Shown: positions 44,329 to 55,505, counted from the first letter of the stretch. The stretch is 64,000 nucleotides of DNA from Ditylenchus dipsaci (GCA_004194705.1 SADC01000277.1:1-64000); one strand, 5' to 3'. Notes: generated from the sequence alone by a model not told the origin. Made by a program: numbers and translations.

Positions 44329-44636
44329 TTTTTTTCCGATTTTGAGAGGGTCAAAAAATAATCCAGGCGGACCAACTAATAGTGATAATACGCTAAGCAG
44401 AGCAAGTTAAAACTTTGAAAATTGCAGTGCTCATCAAGTTTCATGATCTTTAGATATGAAATTTTTTTGAATTTTCATCTGTGTCAAGCCGAGTTAGTGA
44501 TAGCTAGTGATAGTTAGGGATAGCTCATTTTTTTGTGCTTACATTGTGCATCAAAAGGTTTTATAGAAAAATACGACTTATTGAAAAACAATCTTTGATC
44601 GCAGCTAAGAAGCGGTTTGCATTTCAAAAATTCAGC

Positions 44637-45045
44637 TTGTAATATTTTGTATCGTATTGGAAAATCGGTTTTTATAGTTCAAAAAAGGGGATTAAACTCA
44701 AAGGTTTGACCATTAAAGGGGCATTCCAGCGCGTTGCACGGGCAATTTCAAATTCGCGGAGGACGGAAATACCAGGTAATTCAAGATAGAATCATTTTCA
44801 GATATAAATTTAGATACAAAAATTTAAACAACTGTTATTAGATTATTAAAAATAAGCGTTACTTTTGCTTTTTCCTTTATCTTACCCGTTAGTGTTGAAC
44901 AGTTATATATTTATTTTTTCAGATTTTATCAGATTTATTTTGTCTTTAGACGCTCAGAAAAATGACATCTAGATATTATTCTGGTACTCGTCACATTTTG
45001 CGTGCTAATAGAAAATTTTCTTTTTCTACCGATATTTTTTTGAAT
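44637..45045. other. Unique noncoding stretch beyond the inverted repeat
   Basis: No counterpart in the left arm is visible because the left arm leaves the window. AT-rich; no gene or repeat end recognised. Confidence 0.4.
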
Positions 45046-45247
45046 GATCTCAGCCTGCTGCCCAATACACATTTAGTGATCTAATTAAAAAAAGCCAAAA
45101 CAGGGTTTTTTATTAGATTTTTGTCATCTGAATATTCAGAAAGCAACTTTCTATGTCCTTTCCTCATTCCCTGAATAGAAACTCAAAATTGAATTCAGAG
45201 AGATGCCAGCAAGCGTATCAACTAGTAAGTCTTAATACAAGAAAGGG

Positions 45248-46090
45248 ACTGTAAGAATGGACTACCTGGGAGCTTTAGGACCGGCTGAGCACGAATATCA
45301 CAAAATTAGACCTCTAAACAATAGTTCTATGCCTTCAAATGGACCAATTTTCACAGCGACTATTTGAAAATGATAAGTTTTTTCTTTAGGCTGGTGAGCA
45401 GCGAATTTATTTAGTGCAGCATCTTTTAGGCAAAAATGTATTAAAAAAAGTTTGACGTGAAGACTCACAATCTTGAAATTCTGACACCGAATTTGTGTTC
45501 AGCATAATTGATTCATTGAAGAAACTGCTCTTGGAAATATTAAGTCACTTTCGAATTTTGCAAACGTTTGAATTTCGAAACATTCAATATTTGAATTTTT
45601 TTGTCTTGAAAGGAATTCAAAAATTTGACAGTGACTTTCTATTAGGCAATACTTTTTTTTCTGCCGCAAATAAACTTTTTTACCGCAAATTTAGCGCAAA
45701 ATTATTTGCGGAAACATTTGCGGCAGAAAAAAGTATATTTCCAGCAAAAAAAAACGATTTTTGTGGCGAAAAAAAAGTTGCGGCGAAAAAAAATGCATTT
45801 CCTATTCTTTAAAAATTTCTTATATTCTACGTTAAGTTGTAAGTTAAAAAACAACTAAATTATTATTTTTACTTTACACACCATTAGACAGCACAGGAAA
45901 CGAATTTTTTACGAATATAAAAGAACGCTTAGGACTAAATAACTTCACTACTCACTGGCCCAATGAAAAATCATGCCTGATCTCAAAGAGTCGTCGAGAA
46001 AATTGACCCATTTGAGGCATAGCACTTATGTTCAGATGTCTGATTTGCTCAGCAGGTCTTAAAAACTCCAGGTAGTCTATTCTTACAGTC
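45248..46090. mobile_element. Palindromic element inside BTB copy A
   Basis: Ends gactgtaagaatggactacc and its complement ggtagtctattcttacagtc. It contains ttctttaggctggtgagcag and gacaccgaatttgtgttcag, both also found in the palindrome at 55990-57990. A small ttgcgg(c/a)-type array sits at 45655-45790. Absent from BTB copy B. Confidence 0.65.
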
Positions 46091-47110
46091 AGCCTTCCTC
46101 GTGTTAGCGGGTGACAAATAATTTCGGCGTGAATTTCGGGCGCCCATATTTCATAGAATTCCTAATCAGCGTGTTTCTGATCGAACCGATGGTTGATCAA
46201 CGGATGGATATCAATCAACCGGTTGATGGTGGATGTAGCGGTCTATGAAATCCGGTCTCAGCAAGACTGGTTGTTACTATCTCGAGTTACAATCAAAACT
46301 TCGTGAAAGTTTGATGTCCTTCGTTTCCCTAAAAGGTGATACATGTGTACTTTTTTATTCATACTTTTTTTAGTATCAATTTTTTAAATTGAATAAAAGA
46401 TTAAAAATCAAACTTATTATTTCTTATTTTTCGAAATTTTCTATTTTTCATCTTAAATATATTTATATTAAAAACTATTTGTAGGTAAACGTTTTTAAAG
46501 TTTGTAACTAGCATGTTTTTCTCAATTTCAGTTATTCTAGAAAATATCTTCACCAAGTAAATGATTTTGAATTCTGTATCTACACAAACTGTATCCTCAA
46601 CTAACCGCTTTTACATCAATTTTGGGCCGTAAAAACGATATAAAAGGTGTTTAGGGCACGGACAGTTACTTTTATAGGTTTGAGACAATACAGGTGTGAA
46701 GTTGAAGTAGGAGGTCTTTGAGGTGATGCAGTGCAGCGAGATTTTGTCATTTTACTGATCTGAAAAGTTTTTTGACCTATTTTCAAGGTCCTCTACTGAA
46801 TAAAATCAACTTTCCCGCTATCGGATATAAAAAAATAAAATTTTAGGAACGGACCTCGCACCTCGAATCTCACACCTCCATTATGGCTTAGGCATTAACT
46901 AGTCAAATTGATGAAAATGCTTGTCAAAACTTCAAAATTACCTTTCAGTCGCTTCGGTCTAAGTCATAACCCTTCTTGAAAATTGAAATAAATTTTATAT
47001 ACTGTTTGAAAGAGGAGATGCAAGTCTTCTTCAAATGGTGTACAATTATCACAGATATAAATGTAATTTCAATAAAATATAGGTAGAATTTTTTGTTAGA
47101 CGTTGTTTGA
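46091..47110. other. Noncoding stretch with a small palindrome
   Basis: 46690-46885 is bounded by caggtgtgaagttgaagtag and ctcacacctccattatggct and resembles 13575-13765. Otherwise AT-rich, nothing recognised. Confidence 0.45.
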
Positions 47111-47290
47111 AATATCAAATATGTAAAGTTTGATATTTGTAGAGAAGATTTGTTAAGGGGAAATGTTGGGCAACGACTTAGCTAATTTGTTGATGGACGA
47201 AGAAACTAGCGACGTTGTCTTGTTGTGGAAGGCTTTCATTTCTATGTTCACAAGCTGATTCTTGCAGCTAGAAGCTCCTATTTTCGGTAC

Positions 47291-48120
47291 TGTTTTTAAA
47301 TTAACATTTTGCTGCTCGTAGCGTATACCCATCACTTTTAGCCTTCCTTTAAAAAAAGTTAAAAAAACGGGCTACTAAGTTTAAAAAAAGATGGGCAGTG
47401 CTTAAAGGACCATCACCGTCGATGACAATAAAAATCGACCTTATAAAAATAGCTGTGATTACTTTTGAACAACAATTCAGGCTTAGCCCTTAGGCTTGGG
47501 GGTAGGCCAACGTATGGAAGTAAACAATAGAGGTTCCTGTCCTCCTATTGTAATGCAAGCGTGCGCAGTGCGAAGGTAGTAACCGAATACTGTGCATGGT
47601 CCACCGTAGGGTAATTACTGGCTGAATGTACACCGACGAGAGTGTTCTGACCCCTCCGCTGAAATGAACCGTACTTGCTAGGTGTATGGTTGAAGGAAAA
47701 GTTGAACAGACATTAGAGGGCCGGTGACTCACCAGAATATATGAAATAAAGAGAAATTAAAGTAATTAAGTTTTAAAATGTTAATATAAAGCATATTAGG
47801 CAAGCCTAATATGCGAGGTCTTATAGGAAGTTGTGACTAATAAAGAGTTTTGCGAACATTTTCCGGGATCTGGGACATATATGGGTTGTAAAAAATGCAA
47901 ATTTTTAATTAGCTTTTACTCCTACAAGCTAAAAATGCTATTTATTTTCGTTCACTTTATTTTTATGTTTATTTTTTTGAAATACGGCAATTTCCAGTTT
48001 TTGAATTAGCGAGGAACATGGTTTTCCGCAGAAATGCGGAAAATATTTTTTCGAATTATTATTTTCTAATTGCAGTTTAAATTTGAATCTCATGCTTTAG
48101 TCGCGGCAAATATATTCCAA
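47291..48120. other. Noncoding stretch
   Basis: Holds a fragment of the gtaggccaacgtatg module (47510) and a remnant of the ccatcaccgtcgatgacaat end type (47410). No gene seen. Confidence 0.4.
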
Positions 48121-48128
48121 TATCAATA

Positions 48129-48366
48129 CCGTATTTACTGTAGTAAGTCCCCCGGGGGAGTTATTTTTCAACCCTTAAAAAATCGGAAAAAAAATTTCGA
48201 TTTGAGATTTTCGGATGCCCGACCGAAATCTAAAAAGTGGAATCAACTAAGATTGTGGTGATTAAGGAATGCAAAAAACAGATTTACAAAAATTTTCCTT
48301 ACGCTGAGATATGGGATCGAAATAGGGAGAGTTATTAGAAAGGGGGACTTAATAGAAAAAATACGG
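48129..48366. mobile_element. TACCGTA-family MITE, cassette TAAGTCCCCCGGGGG
   Basis: Ends CCGTATTTACTGTAGTAAGT and ...CTTAATAGAAAAAATACGG, TA on both sides. Core gattttcggatgcccgaccg, aagtggaatcaactaaga, and gctgagatatggga. 238 bp. Confidence 0.82.
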
Positions 48367-48772
48367 TATGTTAAGATTAATGGAAGTCACCTAACTCATT
48401 CGATCTTGCACTATCAACCATCGCCGTGGTCGACAAGTGGATAGATCTAAATTTTGAAACAAATTTAAATGTGACCATAAATAAACCCATAAATTAAAAA
48501 AACTCGAAATTAGTATTGTCATGGCCCTTTCAAAGTTTCGAAAAATGTCGCTAACCAAAAAACCCAAGTATTGTTTTTTTTTCAAAAAATCTCTTGAGAG
48601 ATTTTTTTAGCAGATTCGTGTACAGCAGCCCGAAGTTATATAACAAAGTGGTGCTGATATTTCCAGGTTTTTTGTAAAATTGCGAAGAACGGGTAGCCAA
48701 AGTTGCAAAAAAACCATGATACAGGCCGTCATGGTTTTTAGCCCACTTTCAATCTGTTTAGCTTTATGAGTA

Positions 48773-48869
48773 CCGTATTCACTCTATCAACTCCCCATGG
48801 GGAGTTTTTTTTTCAAGTCCGTAGGGTGGGGACTTATTAGAGGGTGATGAGCTAATAGAGTGAATACGG
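48773..48869. mobile_element. 97-bp TACCGTA-family MITE
   Basis: CCGTATTCACTCTATCAACT and complement, TA flanks at 48771-48772 and 48870-48871. The cassette caactccccatggggagtt has no core at all, so ends and cassette alone define the element. Smallest member seen. Confidence 0.85.
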
Positions 48870-49639
48870 TATTTTTAATATCCAACTTGTATGGGGTATA
48901 TTTTATGCATATTATACTTATAGTAATAAGTGCTTTGAAAAGCAGTCATGGCTTTTCAAAATGTCCGAAAGAGGCCGATACATGATTCTGGCAGAAACCA
49001 AAACAGCAGCTGTTTTTTAACTTTATTTCTATTTGAATTCTTGCCACAATCTTGTATCGGTATCTGCATCATGTATCGACCTCTTTTGGACATTTTGAAA
49101 ATCCGTGACGGCCTTTGCAGCCTTTTCAAATCGCTAATTACTATGAGTATAATATCGATATAATATATACCTCATACAAGATGGATATTCAAATACTCAA
49201 AAAACTAACCAGATTAAAAGTGGGCTAAAAACTATGATACCCCACGGGTTTCAGAATTTTAAAAATAATTGGTAATTTCGATTCTAATTTTGTATAAGAT
49301 CAGCTAAATTTTTTATTTTTAAAGACATTCGATACCAAAAACGAAAGCTGAGGATCTCGTTTTTCAGAAAATACAGACCAAGTTTTGTAAATAAAATAGT
49401 TTAGAAAAGTAGAAAAGGAAAAAACTCTATTTTCACCAATGTCAGTTCGTTTTGCATTCTAATATAGCCTTTTTTTTCTATTTTTCTGAACTCTCTAATT
49501 TGCAAAATTTGGTCTGTACTTTCTGAAAGAGGAGATCTTCAGCTTTCGTTTGTGGTATCGCGTGTCATTAAAATAAAAAATTTAGCTGACCTCATACAAA
49601 GTAAAATAAATGACAAAACCCATTTTCAAAATTCTGAAA

Positions 49640-49830
49640 CCCCGTCACCCGTAGGCAGAGGCCTATCTAAAAAAATTTTTAGGGGGGGGGGGCTGAAGCC
49701 CTCAAAAAGTCATTTTACCTGCACTTTTTCGACCTTTATGGTGTTTTTAGAAGGGATTAAAAAATTTCAGGGGGGGGGGGTTCTGAAACCGATTAGCCCG
49801 CCACCCCGGATACGTGCCTGCCCGTGGGTA
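49640..49830. mobile_element. Possible hAT-like relic with poly-G tracts
   Basis: aggcagaggcctatctaaa at the left and ccggatacgtgcctgcccgt at the right, with two runs of ten or more G. Resembles 50964-51141 in composition. No target duplication found. Confidence 0.35.
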
Positions 49831-50963
49831 CCCGTTCTTCGCAATTTAACAAAAGACCTGGAAATATCAGCACCACTTTCTTATATACTTCGGGCTGCTG
49901 TACACGAATCTGCAAAAAAAAATCTCTCAACGAGGTCCTTGAGGTTCCCTGGCAAGCTTTTATTCTGATCGAATTTCTAATAATCATCGCATTTTGCGTG
50001 TAGGTCGAAAAAACAAAACCATGTGTGATCGGTACAACTTGTATGATCCCTACAACTTGCTAAATCGCTTGTGTCATTGGACAAACCATCTGAGCCGGCT
50101 GTCCTACACACATTTAGTGATCCAAATATAAGAAACCGAAACAGGTTATTTTATTGGATTTGTGTAGTCTGCATTTTCAGTCATCAGCTTTCTAGGCATT
50201 TTCCCCATCTCCTGAATGGAAACTCAAACTTGCATTCACAGACATTCCAGCAAGCGTATCAACTAGTAAGTCTTATTAAAAAAATTTAATACGTAAAGTT
50301 TGATATTTGTAGAGAAGATTTGTGAGAGAGAAAAATTGGGCAACGATTTATCATTTGTTGATGGATGAAGAAACTAGCGACGTTGTTTTGGTTGTGGAAG
50401 GCTTTCATTTCTATGTTCACAAGCTGATTCTTGCAGCTAGAAGCTCCTATTTTCGGTATTTTTTTCGTAAATAAAAATTTTCTGCTCGTAGCGAGTACTC
50501 TCCACGATACTTGCACACAGCGCCGGCTCTGCGTGCAATTATTTCTTTTTTGTAGTTCAGCGACATATTTGATCCCTTTCTAGCATGATTTCAAATAAAA
50601 AATTATCAGGAGAGATTATTCGCTACTAGGGTCCAATATTGCTTATTAATGTTTACTATTTGAGAGCTATGTTCCAAAGTAAATGAAAGAAAGCACGGAG
50701 AAAGAAATTCCTCTTATTGACGTATCTTTGCCTTGCTTCAAGAGAATTCTCGTCTATATCTACACAGGCGATATAGCTTTTGCCTCAGAGGATTTGGAAA
50801 GTATTGTGGAGCTAGTAGGCTTGGCCAACAAATATGAGCTTAAATGCTTGCTCTCTGAACTCTCTGACCATATGGATGTGAGTTGATTTGTTTTTTTAAT
50901 GTGACATCTATCCTAAAGTGTACCATGTTACCAAGTCTTGATATATAAATAGTGTGTTGAAAG

Positions 50964-51141
50964 CATAGGCGTACCCAGTATTTTCTGACGGTGGGGGGGG
51001 GAGGTGGTGGCTAAAGGGCTAAAATCCTGACTGGGGGCTAAAAAGACAAAAAAGCTAAATAAGGCTAAATAACAAGAAAAAACCTGACGGGGGGGGGGGG
51101 GCTATAGCCCGGCTAGCCCCCCCCTCTGGGTACGCCTATAG
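50964..51141. mobile_element. hAT-like MITE with G-rich interior
   Basis: Perfect 8-bp duplication gttgaaag at 50956-50963 and 51142-51149. Ends CATAGGCGTACCCAG and CTGGGTACGCCTATAG. Interior has long G and C runs (gctagcccccccc). Lies in an intron of the BTB-BACK copy B. Confidence 0.9.
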
Positions 51142-51233
51142 GTTGAAAGTAATGAATTAGAATTTACTAGATTTGCACTATTAGATGCACAGATTAAAAA
51201 AGCACAGAGAGAAAGATATAAGAAAGCGAAATA

Positions 51234-51646
51234 CAGTCAAACCTCGGTATAGGGACACCCCAAAAGTTCGTTCCCGCCTATGGTCCGACACTTTTTAACC
51301 CGATTTTCAAAGTCTTTTATTCATTCTATTTGACAGTCTGGTCCCGAATATCGTAAAGATACTATTTTGCACATTTGTTCTTTTGAAAAGAAAACAAATT
51401 TGGGTTGAAAAAGTAAAAACTCGATATAGTGACACCCCTTTTGAAAACAGGTGTCACTGTATCGAGTTTTTACTTTTTAACCCAAAATTTGTTTTCTTTT
51501 TAAAGAAACCATCGGCAAAATAGTAATCGTCACGATATTTGGGACCAGACTGTCAAATAGAATAATAAAATACTTTGAAAATGGGTTAAAAAGTGTCGGC
51601 TAGGCGGGAACGAACTTTTGGGGTGTCACTATGTCGAGTTTTGTCT
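51234..51646. mobile_element. CAGTC-family MITE, cassette ATAGGGACACC
   Basis: Starts CAGTCAAACCTCGGTATAGG with TA at 51232-51233. The far end (gagttttgtctgaat) is degraded. Cassette atagtgacacc recurs at the centre (51425-51465). Core gttcgttcccgcctatggtc, ccgacacttttt, cagtctggtcccgaatatcg. In an intron of BTB-BACK copy B. Confidence 0.8.
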
Positions 51647-51989
51647 GAATTACCGAATCAACAGAGAAATAGTCAACAATGCCGAACTAGAGGGAACAAA
51701 TAAGTATTCTGGTGTCAAGCTGTAGAGAAACATTTAACTAAGAATTGACTGATTTTATGTTTAAAGAAGATCGAAAAGTAGATTTGCACGCAGAATCTGA
51801 CTGGATACTGACTGATTCATGACAACTAAGATACACCGACTGAAAATAGATGCACCGGATACACTGGCTGCAAACACGGCTAGAATACCGACTACACTGG
51901 CAGATACACCGGCTGGAAGCACGAAAGACTGGATTTTCAATGATTCTTTCGAGTTTCCAACCGTGTATCTGATTGTCAATTACTGTTCC

Positions 51990-52880
51990 ATGCATTTCGT
52001 CCAAAAGTCAGTTCGTCCAAAGTCAATTCGTCCAAAAGCCAATTTAACAAAATGCATTTCGTCCAGAAGTCAGTTCATCCGAAATGCAATTCGTCCAAAA
52101 TTAAATTCGTCCAGTTTAAATTTCAAGTCAAATTTTGCGAAAAAACATTTTTTACGGTCACAAAATAACTTTCACCGCTCAGAAGCCCGTGCCAGAGTGG
52201 CCGAAAGCCAATAAAACCTGGTTTTTAAGGGGTTTCTGAAGGGGCACAAATTTTTGCGAAAACGATTGAGCTACATCAGAATCGCAATGTGATGGGTGAA
52301 TCGCTCAGAATCACACCACCAAATATCGGAAATTTTCTGAACCGTCCCAACGACGCCAAAACACTGTTTAGGGAGGTTTGGAGTGGTTCGGGATGTTTGG
52401 TGGTAAGATTCTGAGCGCTTAACCTGATCACATTGCGATTCTAATTCGCTCATCGTTTTTTCGCAAAACGCTTGTCCCCCTTTAGTAAACCTCCAAAAAA
52501 CCCGTTTTATTAGCTTCTCGCCACTGTAACCACCATGAGATTATGAACTGGTTCCCTCCCAGAGTCCGAAATTTTGATTTAGTCAAAAGTAAATCACAAG
52601 TACCATATCCTACACTCAACCTTGTCCTGAGTATGGTTTGTTCATCGCAACACAGCTATTTGGATTGCAGAACCCTAGTTCTCGAGTGGTTTCATCCGCG
52701 TAGTACTTAGATGGTAGTCCAAAACACGTGGTATTTAGGTGATTGTACTTAGGGACAAACACTTAGGTGATAGCATTTGGCAGTGCCTACATATTGGTGC
52801 ACAGGTGGAAGTGGATCAATGGAGATTTTGACGACTTCATTTTGCTCGAATTTGGACGAACTGAATTGGACGAATTGCGA
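51990..52880. mobile_element. Foldback-like element with TTCGTCCAAAA arrays
   Basis: Left array 51995-52115 (ttcgtccaaaagtcaattcg units). A short inverted array is at 52843-52875 (ttggacgaactgaattggac). The core 52170-52560 is a palindrome with cgaaaacgattgagc and aatcgctcagaatcacacca, related to the core of 43396-44328 (cccctgaaagttggttttt, attgagcggatcagattt) although the arrays are different. The right boundary is uncertain. Confidence 0.55.
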
Positions 52881-52964
52881 TGGCACCAATTATCCAGTCG
52901 GTATATCAGTTTTTTGCGTGCAAAATTTTATGTTAAGAACATCGAAAAATAGATCTAATCAATA

Positions 52965-53760
52965 CCGTATTTCCTCTAATAAGGCGGCCGGTCGCCTTAT
53001 TTTTCAACCTCCCCTCAGCAGGCTACTTATTAGAGCGGACGCGCTTATTGGAGCAGGCGCCTTATATTTCAAACATCCTTTCATCAAATTGATTTAAATT
53101 CTCTAACAACAAATTTTGAACTAAGAGGTAATAAGAACAGTCATAACAATGAATTATAAAGCTGCATTCATACTCCCGCGCAACAAGCAACACCAAAATT
53201 TAGACCCGGCCATATTTTTATTTATTTTATCACAGTTGTATTCTAATATCACACTTCTAGGGCAACTTTCTGCGGCAAACCCGAAAAAAGCAATTGCAAG
53301 TGCTTCAGGTACTGAAAATGTGAACATTCAGACCCACGATTTCATATGTTGCGCGACTCGATGTTGCGCGAGTCATGACCTGCGCACATATGAAATCGTG
53401 GGGTCTGAATGTTCACATTTTCAGTACCTGAAGCACTTGCAATTGCTTTTTTCGGGTTCGCCGCAGAAAGTTGCCCTAGAAGTGTGATATAGAATACAAC
53501 TGTGACAAATAAAATAAAAAATTGGCAGGGTCTAAATTTTGGTGTTGCTTGTTGCGCGGAGTATGAATGCAGCTTAACAATCATAGACTAGGATGTGACC
53601 AATTCCAATCGAAAAGTATAAAATTAGGATTCGGCGCATTTGAAACAATTTTGAATATGAATAAAATTTTTAGGGGCGCCTTATTAGAGCAGGCCCTTTA
53701 TTTTCACCTCCCTCCTGAGGGCCGCCTATAGAGCGGGCCGCCTTATTAGAGGAAATACAG
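52965..53760. mobile_element. TACCGTA-family MITE, cassette AATAAGGCGGCC
   Basis: Ends CCGTATTTCCTCTAATAAGG and ...CCTTATTAGAGGAAATACAG, TA flanks. Cassette aaggcggccggtcgcctt and its relatives at both ends. Into it has inserted a palindrome, 53149-53585 (ctgcattcatactcccgcgc with its complement), whose centre is tcatatgttgcgcga. Confidence 0.8.
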
Positions 53761-54639
53761 TAATCATATTATAACATAATTATAATAGACAGGAGATCAA
53801 GGCATTTTTCAAGAAAACAACATTGGGTATCTAATAGAACGCCAATTTAAAGAATATTGAGAATTTATGGGAAAAATTATTTAATATTTATATTTTTTGA
53901 TACTTTATTTAATTTATTTTTCATTTTTCAGGCAATCTTAAACCATTCGAATTTTTCTTTCATATATTCTGTGGCGGATCTCTTTTCGCTCATTGAACTC
54001 AAGTCTAAATGCATTCATTTTCTGTGCAAAAATAAAAAAGAATACTAAACTCAGAGGTTTATATTTTCATTTTCAATCAATAATAAAATCAGTTCCTTGC
54101 AGTCATTTACTATCTGTCGCCAGAAGTTTTTGCACAATTTCTTTTCTTTTTTGGTTAAAACAATATACAGTGAAGAAAATTGGCGTCTGTCTTGCTAAAG
54201 TGGATAGAAAAGATCCAGATCAGGTTTGTTCAATTTAAATTTTTTATTTATAATTTACTTAAAACAATAGTTTCAGTCCACTTGGTTTTATTCGCTCGCT
54301 AGTCAATTGAAATTGAGTGTGGTGGAGATCGATGGAACTATGCAGATTGTCAAGCCACTTGGAAGCATTAAATTTAATACGAACTAGGGATTTTTATTTT
54401 TCTGGATGTAAATTGTAATCATTTGTGTGTAAAAAAATTCGGCAGGACTGCCTCAACTCACCTGGTTCAGAATCATGTTTAACAGATTTTTTTTCCTGTT
54501 TTGGGTATTAAAACGTAGAGAAACACATTTTAGGTGGCGAAAAGCCATTTTTGAAAAAAAAAAAATTGACGAAACTTCGACTTTTTGTCTTGGAGAATAA
54601 GATGAAGGGTACTAGATTACATGGATCCATATCTTTTTG

Positions 54640-54970
54640 GGTAAAGGTTTCTACCCTGTATTGATCAGTGGAGCAAGGCAAAAAGTCTCTATATAAGTCT
54701 CTATAAAAATTTTAATCAATATTTCTGCTCGGAATTATGTCTAAAGTAAGTGAATGCGCGCATCTCTAACCACCAAGCCCCTGCACCGTTCTGGGGGCTT
54801 GGGGCTTGGAGTTGAGAAGCGCACACACACATACTTAGACGCAAATCACTCGAAAGTGACTCTGGATGCATGGAAGCATGCATACAGAGTTTATTTGTGT
54901 GGTGGGCCCCAGTCAGCAAAATTGTGTCCGAATCCCATCTTTTTAAGTTCTCTAGGTACCCAAGGCAATA
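54640..54970. repeat. Dispersed hairpin family, copy
   Basis: Has tgctcggaattatgtctaaa, gtaagtgaatgcgcgcatct, a reduced caagcccctgcaccg hairpin, gcgcacacacacatacttag, gcaaatcactcgaaagtgac, ctctggatgcatg, and gtgtccgaatcccatctttt. It follows BTB copy B, as the copy at 59640 follows BTB copy C, so part was duplicated with the gene. Confidence 0.68.
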
Positions 54971-54974
54971 GTCG

Positions 54975-55375
54975 AATTATCGTCGAGTTGGCGTTGGAGT
55001 TGGAGTATTTGGCATCGTGAACACACTTTACTCCAACTCCGACTCCAACTCCAACGTGTTCACGACCAACTCCGACCCAACTACGACTCCAACTCCAACG
55101 TGTTCACGAAGTCGGAGTACCTCTGATTAGTGAAGACTTTTATGCCAAAATAAGTACATTCGCCCCCTTTGAGCTATTAGTGGCGGCATCCTTGCACCTG
55201 TGAGTCTGAACAATCAAAAAGCTTGAAAAATGAAAAGTTTTGGCGAAAAACACGCTCACCAATCAGAGATACTCCAACTCCGACTTTGTGAACAGCTTGG
55301 AGTTGGAGTATTTAGCATCGTGAACACCTTTTCTTCAACTCAACGCCAACTCTGACTTCCTGAACGAGCCATCAT
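54975..55375. mobile_element. Harbinger-like element with CTCCAACTCCGA repeats
   Basis: Right end ggaagtcagagtt (minus strand) next to ctgaacgagcca at 55359-55370, resembling the GGCTTGTTC ends of the Harbinger MITEs here. Internal blocks gagttggagtatttggcatc and gtgttcacg occur in both orientations. The left end is not clear. Confidence 0.5.
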
Positions 55376-55505
55376 CCTTGTTATTAAACTTTTGATCCAT
55401 TTCATTTCACAGTCAATCATTTGTTCATACTTTATTTATTTATCTGTTTAGAAATGGCGGAAATGGCCTGCTTCGTGGCTCACAATCATCCCGGCATTAA
55501 AGTGA

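Larger units (their letters stand above)
33511..44636 (-). repeat. Right arm of the large inverted repeat
   Basis: Reverse-complement partner of 1-10752. The inner end is at about 33511-33521, beside the tandem array of a foldback element. The outer end is at or beyond 44636, where the left arm leaves the window and comparison stops. Its FAD, coiled-coil and MATH reading frames are less broken than those of the left arm. It carries private insertions at 34235-34512, 40434-40858 and 43396-44328. Confidence 0.93.
45050..47290 (+). pseudogene. BTB-BACK gene, 5' partial copy A, interrupted
   Basis: 45050-45240 matches 50080-50275 (for example ccagcaagcgtatcaactag). A palindromic element and other sequence then intervene, and the match resumes at 47115 (aaagtttgatatttgtagag). 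The BTB exon at 47163-47287 encodes MLGNDLANLLMDEETSDVV; one base is missing after that (ttgttgtgg against ttggttgtgg in copy B), so the frame is lost. It ends at a GTACTG donor. Confidence 0.65.
48575..49935. repeat. Inverted repeat pair with nested palindromes
   Basis: Outer arms 48575-48705 (cgtgtacagcagcccgaagt) and 49830-49935 (complement). Next inward, tttttagcccactttcaatc at 48735 pairs with 49215-49245. 48890-49195 is a palindrome (cttttcaaaatgtccgaaag with its complement), and 49330-49560 is another (gaaagctgaggatctcgttt). Confidence 0.65.
50361..54387 (+). pseudogene. BTB-BACK protein resembling BTBD9, copy B
   Basis: Exon 1 50361-50455 encodes MDEETSDVVLVVEGFHFYVH then KLILAARSSYF; exon 2 50665-50877 encodes KESTEKEIPLIDVSLPCFKR, ILVYIYTGDIAFASEDLES and NKYELKCLLSELSDHMD, ending at a GTGAGT donor. 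These form a BTB domain (D....V....F..H...LAARS.YF, then YIYTG). Exon 3 53932-54045 encodes AILNHSNFSFIYSVADLFSL and continues in phase, as in the BACK domain of BTBD9. Later exons give LLKWIEK and, at 54277-54387, LASQLKLSVVEIDGTMQIVK. BTBD9-type proteins are CUL3 adaptors. There are single-base losses near 50681, near 54045 and at 54205 (aagatcc for aagaatcc), and the 5' end is 2 bp short against copy A. Either a decayed gene or assembly errors. Confidence 0.6.

Noticed and set aside
1..44636. The inverted repeat as a pure assembly artefact
   Set aside because: Arm-specific insertions with target duplications and empty sites in the other arm would not arise from folding one molecule on itself. 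A haplotype pair joined head to head remains possible.
1..44636. A Maverick/Polinton or virus-like element using the long inverted repeat as ends
   Set aside because: No DNA polymerase B, integrase, ATPase or capsid-like frame is present between the arms.
53149..53584. Open frames of 112 and 80 codons with shared ITLLGQLSAANPKKAIAS segment
   Set aside because: The two frames are the two arms of one palindrome read on opposite strands; the similarity is due to the hairpin.
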